This document shows, in pieces, positions 1-7,707 of a DNA stretch of 64,000 bases (position 1 is its first letter; each line of letters opens with the position of its first letter). Made by a program: the position numbers and the translations under genes. Source of the DNA: CALGDE01 sp964655355 (lineage in GTDB: Bacteria; Cyanobacteriota; Cyanobacteriia; CACIAM-69d); contig CAZZMD010000002.1 of NCBI GenBank assembly GCA_964655355.1, forward strand, positions 74,203 through 138,202, in the 5' to 3' direction. The notes under the pieces are model-generated. The model was not told the origin of the DNA, made no database searches, and saw only the letters and a program-made list of their open reading frames with translations.

Positions 1-555
1 GGCGGCATACATGATTTGATGGGGTTGACCGTCAACGATCTCCGTCCGAATATCCAGGCCATTGATGGAGTGATTTTCTTCTGAGCGCGGCAGTCCAATC
101 ACCACATCAACTTTTTCCCAAGAGCCATCCGGTTGCTGGGTTAAGCGCGAGATAATACTCGAGTTGGTATCTAAATTCTTTTCTGCCCCACTGCCGCCAC
201 CACCGATGCGAGGATCACTGGACCCAACGTAGATAACCGGTTCTCCATTCGCCCCTGCCACCACAACCAGTCCGGTGGACTGGCGTTTATTTTGGCCAGT
301 GTTGAGCGAGCCGTCGTCATCGTGATTGGGGATCGCTTTGACAGAAGAGATGGTTTGAACGCTGGTGCCTGCAGCAACCTGATACCCCGTAATCTCACCC
401 TGCCCATTGACAACCGCTTCAATGGCAGCAATTTTGATCGTGCCATCTTGCTGCGAAACATAGAGGCGGCCATCGGGGCCAAACTGAATCGAAGTTGGGT
501 TGTTGACGCCAAGACCTGTTAGCGAAACCGAATTAAAGTCAGTGGTGAGTGCCAT
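1..555 (-). CDS. PQQ-type sugar dehydrogenase-like beta-propeller protein, 5' part only
   Basis: The minus strand from an ATG at 555 is open to the window edge (185 codons), so the gene is partial and its C-terminus lies outside. The translation has beta-propeller character, with the early blade motif TSIQFGPDGRLYVSQQDG and later NGLDIRT...GQPHQIMYAA, as in cyanobacterial glucose/sorbosone dehydrogenase-like proteins, which oxidise sugars or aldoses with a PQQ-type cofactor, usually outside the cytoplasm. There is no signal peptide at this start; large cyanobacterial members often lack one and carry C-terminal calcium-binding repeats, which cannot be checked here. No Shine-Dalgarno sequence is seen before the ATG. 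A 36-bp tandem array starts 40 bp upstream. The family call is by eye; the enzyme's substrate is unknown. Confidence 0.6.
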   Translation of the reverse strand, partial: MALTTDFNSVSLTGLGVNNPTSIQFGPDGRLYVSQQDGTIKIAAIEAVVNGQGEITGYQVAAGTSVQTISSVKAIPNHDDDGSLNTGQNKRQSTGLVVVAGANGEPVIYVGSSDPRIGGGGSGAEKNLDTNSSIISRLTQQPDGSWEKVDVVIGLPRSEENHSINGLDIRTEIVDGQPHQIMYAA

Positions 556-594
556 GATGTTCTGTGGTGGTAAAGCAACCTGGGTATCTACGAG

Positions 595-800
595 GAATCT
601 GTCCTCACCNNNNNNNNNNNNNNNNNNNNNNNNNNNNNNNNNNNNNNNNNNNNNNNNNNNNNNNNNNNNNNNNNNNNNNNNNNNNNNNNNNNNNNNNNNN
701 NNNNNNNNNAAGGACTGGTGAGGGAAAGAAGAATCTGTCCTCACCAAGGACTGGTGAGGGAAAGAAGAATCTGTCCTCACCAAGGACTGGTGAGGGAAAG
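595..800. repeat. 36-bp tandem minisatellite interrupted by an assembly gap
   Basis: Two perfect 36-bp units (710-745, 746-781) are followed by a 19-bp partial unit (782-800). Left of the gap, 595-609 matches the last 15 bp of the unit, so the array continues across the Ns and its copy number is unknown. Each unit junction contains a 7-bp inverted repeat, CCTCACC and GGTGAGG, around a 7-nt loop, so a transcript would fold into a string of hairpins. Units abut without spacers, so this is not a CRISPR array. It resembles in size the 37-bp long tandem repeats (LTRR) described in filamentous cyanobacteria, but I cannot confirm relatedness. It lies in the presumed leader of the dehydrogenase gene. 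Confidence 0.9.
610..709. other. Scaffold gap (100 Ns)
   Basis: There are exactly 100 consecutive Ns, the conventional placeholder for a gap of unknown size. It falls inside the 36-bp tandem array, which probably caused the assembly break. Confidence 0.99.
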
Positions 801-1188
801 CCGTTGGGTTATGGTTGGCAAACTAAAAGCTGATCTGCAGATCAGAGACCTTCATAACCGTCGACGTTTTGAAAGTCATCGTCAGTTACACAATGATGCT
901 GGTGACTGAATGAGGCTAGGGCGAGAACCCAGCCAATACGGGAGACTACGGAGAAAACAACTATGTTGTTGTTGTTGTGGCTTCTCTGTATTTCAACGGA
1001 TCGTGGTTGAAATCTAACATCCTTCCCTAGAGGAAACACCTTCTTCATCAAAACTTCAAAGGAACTTCATTCAAGCTTTATAATTCTGGGGTTTATAGCG
1101 ATGTTTTTTGCTGATCTCTTTATGCGCGCTTTAGGATTGTGTGGTTTTTGTGAGGAAAAATGCCAAGGTTCTGATGGAGACCTTTGCG
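801..1188. other. Non-coding stretch between the tandem array and the IS6 element
   Basis: No credible gene is seen. The stretch contains a perfect 16-bp palindrome at 830-845 (CTGATCTG followed by CAGATCAG) and a GTT microsatellite near 963-976. It presumably holds the promoter of the leftward dehydrogenase gene, but no clear promoter boxes were found. Confidence 0.6.
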
Positions 1189-2020
1189 GACTCTGTCGCA
1201 AAAATGCAAGAAGGGGCAGGAACCGCAGCTCCTGGTCTCATGATTAGATAGCGACCCCAAAGAGACCATGAATGAAAGAGATCTGTCCCATCACATCGTT
1301 CCTTTCAACGCCACGAATCTGTCCTTTGCTAATCATGGACATCGCTTCGTAACCTTTTAAGGTGCGACGAGCGGTGTTGAACGCTCCAAATCCTACTCCA
1401 GGTTTGACCCGCCGCTTGATTCGCCGATGGTCTTGCTCCACTCGATTGTTGAGGTATTGAATGGGGCTAAGTTGAGTTGCCTGAGGAAGGTGCTTCTCCT
1501 CTTTGAGCTGCTTCACAGCCTTGGGATAGGCTGGATTTTGATCCACGTTAGTCACCCGTGGCGTTTGGGTCTGCCCCCCCTTCAATAGCTTGCTGAAGAA
1601 TCGTTTCGCGGCTTTGGCATCCCGCTTGGCACTGAGCATGAAGTCTAGGGTTTGACCGGTCTCGTCCACTGCCCGGTAAAGGTATTTCCACTGCCCTTTC
1701 ACTTTCACGTAGGTTTCATCTACTTTCCACGAGTCCCCTGGGGGACGAAGACGGGGGCGGCATCGTTTGTCCAGGTCCGGGGCATATTGCAGCACCCAGC
1801 GGTGGATGGTGCTGTGGTCCACACAGAGTCCGCGTTCGACCATCACTTCTCCTAAATTCCGGTAACTGAGCCCGTAGCGGCAATGCCAGCGCACGTTGAG
1901 CAAGATGATGTCGTCTTGGAAATGCTGACCCTTGAAGGGGGCGGAATGGGACATGAACTTGAGATGGGAAGCTGCGACACTGACCTCCACATTACCGCTC
2001 CTTGTTTTTGCGACAGAGCC
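1189..2020 (-). mobile_element. IS6-family insertion sequence, about 832 bp
   Basis: The ends carry near-perfect 16-bp inverted repeats, GACTCTGTCGCAAAAA at 1189-1204 and the complement of GGCTCTGTCGCAAAAA at 2005-2020 (one mismatch). They resemble the IS6/IS26 terminal consensus GGCNCTGTTGCAAA. Size and single-ORF layout fit the family. The 8 bp on either side (CCTTTGCG and GGATTAGC) do not match, so no target duplication is seen. That suggests a flank rearranged after insertion, or arrival by cointegrate formation or recombination. The transposase inside is uninterrupted, so the copy may still be active. Confidence 0.88.
1244..1990 (-). CDS. IS6-family DDE transposase
   Basis: This is the single gene of the element. 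IS6-family transposases catalyse replicative, cointegrate-forming transposition. The protein has about 248 residues, close to the usual 230-250. A helix-turn-helix-like N-terminal part (YRNLGEVMVERGLCVDHSTI, roughly 40-60) precedes the catalytic core. The DDE triad is visible: Asp in WKVDETYVKVKG, Asp in TNVDQNPAYPKA and Glu in NRVEQDHRRIKRR. No frameshift or stop is seen. The exact start is uncertain because several in-frame Met codons lie near the N-terminus; the likely core begins at or before SHSAPFKGQHF. It shares no operon with neighbouring genes. Confidence 0.93.
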   Translation of the reverse strand: MEVSVAASHLKFMSHSAPFKGQHFQDDIILLNVRWHCRYGLSYRNLGEVMVERGLCVDHSTIHRWVLQYAPDLDKRCRPRLRPPGDSWKVDETYVKVKGQWKYLYRAVDETGQTLDFMLSAKRDAKAAKRFFSKLLKGGQTQTPRVTNVDQNPAYPKAVKQLKEEKHLPQATQLSPIQYLNNRVEQDHRRIKRRVKPGVGFGAFNTARRTLKGYEAMSMISKGQIRGVERNDVMGQISFIHGLFGVAI

Positions 2021-2120
2021 GGATTAGCCGCTTTAGTCCAAACGTAGTCCAACAACATTTCTGAGTGGACTTTACCTAAATTCACAATCCCTGAAACCCT
2101 TGTGGGGAGCGGGTTTTGGG

Positions 2121-2190
2121 GTGGCTCGAGGCAGGTTTGAACTGCTGACCCTGGGTTTATGAGTCCAAGGATCTCAACCTCTGGAACGGC
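2121..2190 (-). pseudogene. tRNA-Met(CAT)-like remnant
   Basis: Read on the minus strand the stretch has a T-arm-like hairpin (GCAG-TTCAAAC-CTGC), a 3' segment ending CGAGCCACC and an anticodon-loop-like CTCATAA with CAT in the anticodon position. The anticodon stem has mismatches and no 5' acceptor strand (it would need GGCTCGA) is found. It is therefore a decayed or truncated tRNA at best, lying between the two insertion sequences. Chance resemblance is possible. Confidence 0.35.
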
Positions 2191-2214
2191 CGCCATGGCT
2201 GGGTTTCAGCCTTT

Positions 2215-2269
2215 AGGGGTAGGTGAATGGACGAGATTTGGACGAAATGGATAGGAGATGCCTACCCCT
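2215..2269. repeat. 9-bp inverted repeat beside the IS982 gene
   Basis: AGGGGTAGG at 2215-2223 is mirrored by CCTACCCCT at 2261-2269. The second arm overlaps the first codons of the IS982-type transposase frame. It might be part of a damaged IS end or a hairpin limiting read-through into the transposase. It does not match the sequence after the gene, so it is not an obvious terminal repeat. Confidence 0.4.
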
Positions 2270-3082
2270 CAAAATGACTTCAAAGGCTTAGCCAGTGGTC
2301 GTTTGGGCGTGGACGAAATTTGGACAAAAATCAAGCCGATTGCTTGCTCTGATTCGCCGACACTCATAATCCTGATTGCATTTCAAAGACATGGCTATCG
2401 CACCTTCAAAGGCTATTACCAACGGCATGTTCGAGAGTATTGGGCGAGTGCTTTCCCCGGTCTAGTCAGTTATCAGCGCTTCGTCGACTGGATCCCCTCA
2501 GCTCTGATTCCCCTGTGTGTTTATCTCAAAAGCTGTTTCGGCTCCTGCACTGGTATCAGTTTCATGGATGCCACCAGCTTGAGGGTGTGCCACAACCGTC
2601 GCATCAGTCAACATCGGGTCCTCCGCAATCTGGCGGCTCACAGCAAGACATCGGTGGGCTGGTTCTTCGGCTTCAAGCTGCATCTGGTCATCAATCACCA
2701 GGGAGAACTGCTCGACTGTACCGTGACTCCAGGCAACACGGATGACCGCAAGCCTGCGGCTCAACTGCTGAGGGGCTGCTTCGGAAAAGTGTTTGCCGAT
2801 AAGGGATATGTGTCCAAAGCGCTAGCTCAGCAACTGTGGGAAAGTCAGCGAATTCAGTTCTTTGCCAAGCCCCGTCGAAACATGAAGAATTCTCTGATGC
2901 TCGAAGGGGATAAGCTTTTGGCTCGCAAGCGAACCCTCATCGAGACAGTCATCGGGCAACTCAAGACCCTTTGCCAAATTGAGCATTCCAGACATCGCAG
3001 TCCAGTGAATTGCTTTGTGCACTTGATGGCGGGGCTAGTGGCGTATTGCCATCAGCCCCGCAAGCCGTCTCTGGCACTCTGA
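2258..3082 (+). CDS. IS982-family transposase with degenerate N-terminus
   Basis: From about residue 30 the protein matches the IS982 pattern: YRTFKGYYQRH, FVDWIPSAL, MDATSLRVCHNRRISQHRV, then SVGWFFGFKLHLVINHQGEL. Candidate catalytic residues are Asp in FMDATSLRVC, Asp in FADKGYVS and Glu in TLIETVIGQLK. IS982 proteins usually begin with about 30 residues resembling a DDFCKxF helix. Here the first residues (PQNDFKGLASGRLGVDEIW) do not look like that, so the 5' end of the element is probably deleted or rearranged. No inverted repeats pair across the gene. Its 3' end lies about 35 bp from a tRNA-Pro half-gene, suggesting insertion into that tRNA. The element is probably immobile without help. 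Confidence 0.82.
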   Translation: MPTPQNDFKGLASGRLGVDEIWTKIKPIACSDSPTLIILIAFQRHGYRTFKGYYQRHVREYWASAFPGLVSYQRFVDWIPSALIPLCVYLKSCFGSCTGISFMDATSLRVCHNRRISQHRVLRNLAAHSKTSVGWFFGFKLHLVINHQGELLDCTVTPGNTDDRKPAAQLLRGCFGKVFADKGYVSKALAQQLWESQRIQFFAKPRRNMKNSLMLEGDKLLARKRTLIETVIGQLKTLCQIEHSRHRSPVNCFVHLMAGLVAYCHQPRKPSLAL

Positions 3083-3117
3083 GTCTTATCCCGTACTCGC
3101 GTTCACTAAGTTTTCTT

Positions 3118-3164
3118 TCCCGTTCGGGACGAGGGGGCCGTGGGTTCGAATCCCGCCATCCCGA
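3118..3164 (+). pseudogene. 3' half of tRNA-Pro(CGG), truncated by the IS region
   Basis: The anticodon loop TTCGGGA (3123-3129, anticodon CGG), a T-arm (GTGGG at 3140-3144, loop TTCGAAT, CCCGC at 3152-3156), the acceptor strand CATCCCG (3157-3163) and discriminator A (3164) are all in order. The sequence 5' of the anticodon stem is not tRNA: no D-arm and no CGGGATG acceptor strand occur upstream. The left anticodon-stem strand is already imperfect. The remnant starts within about 40 bp of the end of the IS982 transposase gene. Confidence 0.7.
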
Positions 3165-3260
3165 TTCAAAAGACCTCTTTCATGAATCAATCGGGCTAAC
3201 CTGACAAGCTTGAACGTTACTTTGCAGCACTATTACCTTGCAGCACTACCGTCTACGCTA

Positions 3261-3282
3261 AGCCCCCTTGTTTACGGGGGCT
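3261..3282. terminator. Terminator-like hairpin without a T-run
   Basis: AGCCCCC and GGGGGCT form a perfect 7-bp stem around an 8-nt loop, just past the end of the leftward SDR gene. No poly-T follows on either strand, so rho-independent termination is only possible. A short direct repeat (TTGCAGCACTA) lies just upstream, near 3222-3248. Confidence 0.45.
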
Positions 3283-3306
3283 CGTGAGGGGCATAAGTGG
3301 AATACT

Positions 3307-4098
3307 CTATTTCATACCTTTGGACTGCTTGAACATCGCCTTGACGGAGCTAGCTAACCAGCCGCGGGGGAAGAAACGTCCCGAATTGACCAAGAGCTGA
3401 TTGGCTAGGCCGCCGGTGACACAGTTGGGTTGGTTGGATTCCACTGCGGCGATCGCATCGGCGACCACCTGGGCCGGTGTCGTTGCGGATTCGGGCTTGG
3501 GCGCAACGGTCGTGGGAAAATCGGCCGCATCAAAAAATTCCGTACGGGTAGGACCCGGGCAAAGTCCCAAAACTCGCACACCATACTCTTTGTTTTCTGC
3601 CCATAGGGCTTCGCTGAAATTCAGCACAAACGCTTTTGTTGCCGCATACAGCCCCATGTAAGGCAGCGGTTGATAGCCTGCGATCGATGCCAGGTTAATG
3701 ATTGTGCCGCTGCGACGTTGGATCATACCCGGTAGAAAATCATGGGTGAGTTCCATTAGGGCGGTGATGTTCAGGTTCACCATGGCTAGGGATTTGGCGC
3801 GATCGCTCTCGGCAAATGCGCCGAAATCCCCAAAGCCAGCGTTATTAATCAGCCAATCCACCGTCAATCCCAGCTCGGCAATGCGATCGCGCAGTTCGGC
3901 CGCCGCACCGGGCACACTCAAATCTAGGGGGATGCAATAGGTTTTGATGCCGTGGTGATCGCCCAATTCTTTCGCAAGGGTTTCTAATTTGTCCTGCGAT
4001 CGCGCCGTCAAGATGAGATCTAATTTACGGGCGGCCAACGCCTTTGCAAATTCCGCGCCAATGCCCATGGACGCCCCGGTTACCAATGCCGTTCCCAT
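3307..4098 (-). CDS. Short-chain dehydrogenase/reductase (SDR)
   Basis: This is a classical SDR of about 263 residues, an NAD(P)-dependent oxidoreductase in the cytoplasm. The cofactor motif TGASMGIG is near the N-terminus, NNAGFG in the middle, and the Ser-Tyr-Lys active site is NLASIAGY...YAATKAF. I place the start at 4098 because an ideal Shine-Dalgarno sequence (AAGGGGG) lies just upstream, and the 13 extra codons of the longer frame precede the usual SDR N-terminus. The long substrate loop with PGPTRTEFFDA is typical of SDRs annotated as ketoacyl-reductase-like. The substrate cannot be read from the sequence. It is transcribed leftward like the amidase gene upstream, but about 146 bp separates them. 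Confidence 0.9.
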   Translation of the reverse strand: MGTALVTGASMGIGAEFAKALAARKLDLILTARSQDKLETLAKELGDHHGIKTYCIPLDLSVPGAAAELRDRIAELGLTVDWLINNAGFGDFGAFAESDRAKSLAMVNLNITALMELTHDFLPGMIQRRSGTIINLASIAGYQPLPYMGLYAATKAFVLNFSEALWAENKEYGVRVLGLCPGPTRTEFFDAADFPTTVAPKPESATTPAQVVADAIAAVESNQPNCVTGGLANQLLVNSGRFFPRGWLASSVKAMFKQSKGMK

Positions 4099-4244
4099 CG
4101 TTTCCCCCTTGAGTCCCCACTCAGAAATATCAGCCAAAAAATATCAGCCCGAAAATATCCATTCCAAAACAAACGGACCAGAATCGAGTCTCCCCGTCTG
4201 ATCCATTCGATTATTACGGCTTTAGACCCCCTTGACCGTTAGGG

Positions 4245-5174
4245 TTAACCGATCAGCTTGCCCCAAGACTGAGGTCCGACAATCCCATCCACCGTCAAAC
4301 CATTGCGGCTCTGGTACCGTCGCACTGCCGCCGCCGTTTGGGGTCCAAAAATGCCGTCAATATCGGCGCCCATGCGGTATTGCACATAGCGCACCGCCGG
4401 GCCAGAGGCATGGTTAGGACGCAACAGGGGCTTCGCCAACACCTGACGAATGGCCCGCCAGGTGCGATCGCCCGCGATGCCATCGCTCACCAAGCCCAGG
4501 ATTGCCTGAAGTCGCTGGACCGCCGATTTGGTCATTGCCCCAAACAGGCCATCCTCCGTTAACCGTCGCCCATCACTACCGGTCACCCGCAACCGGTTCA
4601 CGACCCGCTGCAATTGGCGTACTTCTTCGGACGCCTGTGGCTCCGGTTGGGGCGTCGGTCTCGGTGCTTGTCCCGTCAATCCGGTGACGATCGCCGTGGC
4701 CATACTTTCCGCGTTATAGCGATCCATATCCACGCGGGAATCGCAGAAGCAACATTCCACCAGGATGGCCGGGGCGATCGTATGGCGCAGCACATACAGA
4801 TGGGCTCCATTTTTGACCCCGCGATTGAAAAAGCCTAAGCTGGCAATCTCATTCACCACATCGCCCGCCAACCGCCGTCCGGTGCTGCTGATGGCAAACA
4901 CTTCCGTCCCGTTGGCACTCCGGTTAAACGCATTGAAGTGAATCGACACATACACATCGACCCGGTTCACATTCGCCCGGTTGGTACGCTGCCATAGGGA
5001 ATTGGTCACGCTGGATGCCCGCTGGGGGGTGCAATTCACCACCGAGTGGCCCAGCGATCGCAACTTCGAGATCACCCGCAATCCCACATCCCGTGTCAGA
5101 TTGTCCTCCTGAAGGATGCCGCTAGCACCGGTATCCGGGGGCGCATTGTGACCAATGTCGATTCCGTATTTCAT
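4245..5174 (-). CDS. N-acetylmuramoyl-L-alanine amidase with two peptidoglycan-binding repeats
   Basis: The N-terminal 170 residues form an Amidase_3 zinc amidase, which cuts the bond between N-acetylmuramic acid and the peptide stem. Likely zinc ligands are His in DIGHNAPP, Glu in LQEDNLT and His in SIHFNAF, with catalytic Glu in ILVECCFCDS. A Pro-rich linker (PRPTPQPEP) leads to two PG_binding_1 repeats. They are marked by DGLFGAMTKSAVQRLQ...GIAGDRTW and DGIFGPQTAAAVRRYQ...GIVGPQSW, which anchor the enzyme to the wall. No signal peptide is visible at the ATG at 5174, and the protein begins directly with the catalytic strand, as in several cyanobacterial homologues. The export route is therefore unclear. 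Confidence 0.92.
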   Translation of the reverse strand: MKYGIDIGHNAPPDTGASGILQEDNLTRDVGLRVISKLRSLGHSVVNCTPQRASSVTNSLWQRTNRANVNRVDVYVSIHFNAFNRSANGTEVFAISSTGRRLAGDVVNEIASLGFFNRGVKNGAHLYVLRHTIAPAILVECCFCDSRVDMDRYNAESMATAIVTGLTGQAPRPTPQPEPQASEEVRQLQRVVNRLRVTGSDGRRLTEDGLFGAMTKSAVQRLQAILGLVSDGIAGDRTWRAIRQVLAKPLLRPNHASGPAVRYVQYRMGADIDGIFGPQTAAAVRRYQSRNGLTVDGIVGPQSWGKLIG

Positions 5175-5367
5175 GGGCGGCGTTCGTCCTTCTCGGGTGG
5201 TTATCAGCGTTATCAGATATTGACTGCCTTATTCAAGCCCATCGCGAGGGAAGCTGTCTAGGCGGTGTCCCCCCTCGCAAAACTTGGCAACATCTGATGT
5301 CTACATTAACCACTGGGACTGAGACGTAAGCCCAGGGTCCATGGCAGGGGTCTCCATAGGTCGATCC

Positions 5368-6291
5368 CTACAGGTCGATCGCGTAAACCCAGTCGGAATA
5401 TTTCGGCTCCCGATCTTCCACGATCGCCGTCAAGGTTTCCCGCAGTTGGTCCGCAATGGGGCGATCCGTCGGCAGGGTGTAGTTTTCGATGCGGCTGATG
5501 GGGGCAATTTTAGCGGCGGTGCCACAGAGGAAGGCCTCATCGGCGATAAACAATTCACTCTTATCGATCGCCCGCTCCTCCACGGTCAACCCCATATCCC
5601 GCGCAATGGTCATCACGCTATCGCGGGTAATCCCCTCTAGGACATCCTGCTCCACGCCGGGGGTGATCACCTTGCCATTGCGCACGATGAAGATATTCAT
5701 CCCCGTGGCTTCGCAAACCTTACCCTGGGTATTCATCAGAATGGCCTCATCAAAGCCCGCATCCACGGCCTCAGTTTTGGCGAGGGACGAGGTGATATAA
5801 GCGCCCCCGACTTTGCCCCGCAGCGGCAGGCTGCGATCCTCTTGGCGATACCAGGAGCTGATCCGGCAGGAGACGCCGTCGCCCGAGAGATAATCCCCCA
5901 TTTCCAAGCCGTAGATGAAAAAGTCCTTCTCAACGTTGTGCAGGCGGGGGGCGACGCCGAGGTCAGAGGTATACACAAACGGGCGGATATAGAAGGATTT
6001 CGTGGGCTTGTTTTGGCGAACAAAACCGGCGATCGCGTCCTCAATTTTCTCGGCGGGCAAGTCGAAGTGGAGGAACCGGGCGCTTTGGCTGAGGCGAGCC
6101 GCGTGGCGATCGACCCGGAATAGCAGGATGCGATTGGGGTTTTCAGGGTCAGGGATGCCGCGCATACCGCCAAAGGCACTGGTGCCGTAGTGGAGGGCAT
6201 GGGTGGCGATGGACAGATTAGCGTCCTTGAAGGGGATATATTCGCCGCGGTAGTACGCAACGGGCAAGAAATTCTGGTTTAACGGGGCCAT
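5368..6291 (-). CDS. ilvE: Branched-chain amino acid aminotransferase
   Basis: Class IV PLP-dependent aminotransferase of 307 residues, catalysing the last step of valine, leucine and isoleucine synthesis and the reverse transamination with 2-oxoglutarate. The PLP-binding Lys is Lys160 in LRGKVGGAYITSS. Glu in KVCEATGMNIF and the phosphate-binding Thr near the C-terminus (FLCGTAAKIAPI) are in the expected places. Length and N-terminus (GEYIPFKDANLSIATHALHY) agree with bacterial IlvE. The ATG at 6291 is followed at once by the conserved region. It stands alone, with about 135 bp to the leftward ychF gene upstream. Confidence 0.96.
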   Translation of the reverse strand: MAPLNQNFLPVAYYRGEYIPFKDANLSIATHALHYGTSAFGGMRGIPDPENPNRILLFRVDRHAARLSQSARFLHFDLPAEKIEDAIAGFVRQNKPTKSFYIRPFVYTSDLGVAPRLHNVEKDFFIYGLEMGDYLSGDGVSCRISSWYRQEDRSLPLRGKVGGAYITSSLAKTEAVDAGFDEAILMNTQGKVCEATGMNIFIVRNGKVITPGVEQDVLEGITRDSVMTIARDMGLTVEERAIDKSELFIADEAFLCGTAAKIAPISRIENYTLPTDRPIADQLRETLTAIVEDREPKYSDWVYAIDL

Positions 6292-6426
6292 GGCGATCGC
6301 TCCTTCCTCAGTCTGAGGGATCTGAAATATTACGGGTTTACGGGATTACGGATATTGCGGTGCAAATTTGCGGACGGACAAGGCCTGAAATCGGGACTGA
6401 CTGGAATTGGGATTTATACGTTGGAC

Positions 6427-7521
6427 TTATACGTTAAAGCGGAACAGCATCACGTCCCCTTCCTTAACGGTGTAAGCCTTACCCTCACTGCGGACCAAGC
6501 CTTTCTCCTTAGCGGTCCCCATCGAACCACTGGTGACCAGATCGTCATAGCCGACGGTTTCCGCCCGAATAAAGCCCCGCTCAAAGTCGGTATGAATGGT
6601 GCCGGCGGCTTGGGGGGCTAACATGCCTTCCAGAATGGTCCAAGCTCGGGTTTCCTGGGGACCGGAGGTGAAAAAGGTGCGCAACCCTAACAGGGTATAG
6701 GTGGCCCGAATCAGGGTTTTCAAGCCCCCTTCTTCGACGCCTAACGCTTCCAAGAAATCGGTCCGCTCTTCCTCCGACAGCTCCACCAATTCCGCTTCCA
6801 CCTGGGCGGAAATAATCGCCACCTCGGCGTTTTCCTCAGCGGCAACCTTGCGGACCTGCTCCACCCAGTCGTTGCCCTCCGCTAGATCATCTTCAGACAC
6901 GTTGGTGGCATAGATAATCGGCTTACGGCTCAACAGTCCCAGGTTCTTAATCAGGGGTTCCTCTTCGTCGGGATCAAGTTCGAGCGATCGCGCCCCTTTG
7001 CCTGCTTCGAGCACTTCCAACAACCGCGCCAGAATTTCCATTTCCTTCTGGACTTCCTTATTGGTGCGGGCCTGTTTTTTAGCGCGCTCCATCCGCCGCT
7101 CAATCTGAGCAATATCCGACAGAATCAGCTCCAGATTAATCACCTCAATATCCCGCGCCGGATCCACCGATCCATCCACGTGAATAATGTCGTCATCATC
7201 AAAACAACGCACCACATGGACGATCGCATCCACCTCGCGAATATTGGCCAGGAACTGATTCCCTAAGCCTTCGCCCTTGCTTGCCCCTTTAACTAGGCCG
7301 GCAATATCCACAAACTCCATGCGCGTGGGCACCACGTTCTCTGATGCGGACAGCTTAGCGAGGGTATCCAGCCGCTCATCCGGCACCGAAACCACCCCCA
7401 CATTGGGCTCAATGGTGCAAAACGGGAAGTTGGCGGCCTCAGCCTTTGCATTGGCGACCAGGGCATTAAACAGGGTGGATTTGCCCACATTGGGCAGTCC
7501 GACGATTCCGGCTCGAAGCAT
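6427..7521 (-). CDS. ychF: Redox-regulated ribosome-associated ATPase/GTPase YchF (OLA1 family)
   Basis: The protein has 364 residues, the normal length. P-loop GLPNVGKST sits at residues 8-16, switch and G3 region FVDIAGLVKGASKGEGLGN around 70-90. The G4-like NVSE replaces NKxD, the change that makes YchF prefer ATP. A coiled-coil hairpin and the C-terminal TGS domain (FFTSGPQETRAWTI...DFERGFIRAETVGYDDL) follow. YchF binds ribosomes and affects translation and oxidative-stress responses in the cytoplasm. No cotranscribed partner is evident; the pth gene found beside ychF in some bacteria is absent here. Confidence 0.97.
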   Translation of the reverse strand: MLRAGIVGLPNVGKSTLFNALVANAKAEAANFPFCTIEPNVGVVSVPDERLDTLAKLSASENVVPTRMEFVDIAGLVKGASKGEGLGNQFLANIREVDAIVHVVRCFDDDDIIHVDGSVDPARDIEVINLELILSDIAQIERRMERAKKQARTNKEVQKEMEILARLLEVLEAGKGARSLELDPDEEEPLIKNLGLLSRKPIIYATNVSEDDLAEGNDWVEQVRKVAAEENAEVAIISAQVEAELVELSEEERTDFLEALGVEEGGLKTLIRATYTLLGLRTFFTSGPQETRAWTILEGMLAPQAAGTIHTDFERGFIRAETVGYDDLVTSGSMGTAKEKGLVRSEGKAYTVKEGDVMLFRFNV

Positions 7522-7707
7522 TTCAGGCGATGGGGGGACAAGTGGGTATGGGGACGCTTGAGTCAGCCCTTGCTCAAGGGCTCAAATGATTTAATGCTCA
7601 AAAACTCAATGCATCAATTGAGCCCTCAGCTTATCAAAGAAACTAGGCGCAGGAACGGGACAGAATTGCGAGAGATAAGGGGATCAGCGAAGGAATCAAT
7701 TAGGGGA

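Noticed and set aside
595..800. CRISPR array
   Set aside because: Repeat size (36 bp) fits, but units abut directly with no spacers and no cas genes are present.
500..909. Short plus-strand frames through the tandem array
   Set aside because: They exist only because the 36-bp unit is a multiple of 3. They have no start signal and run through the gap.
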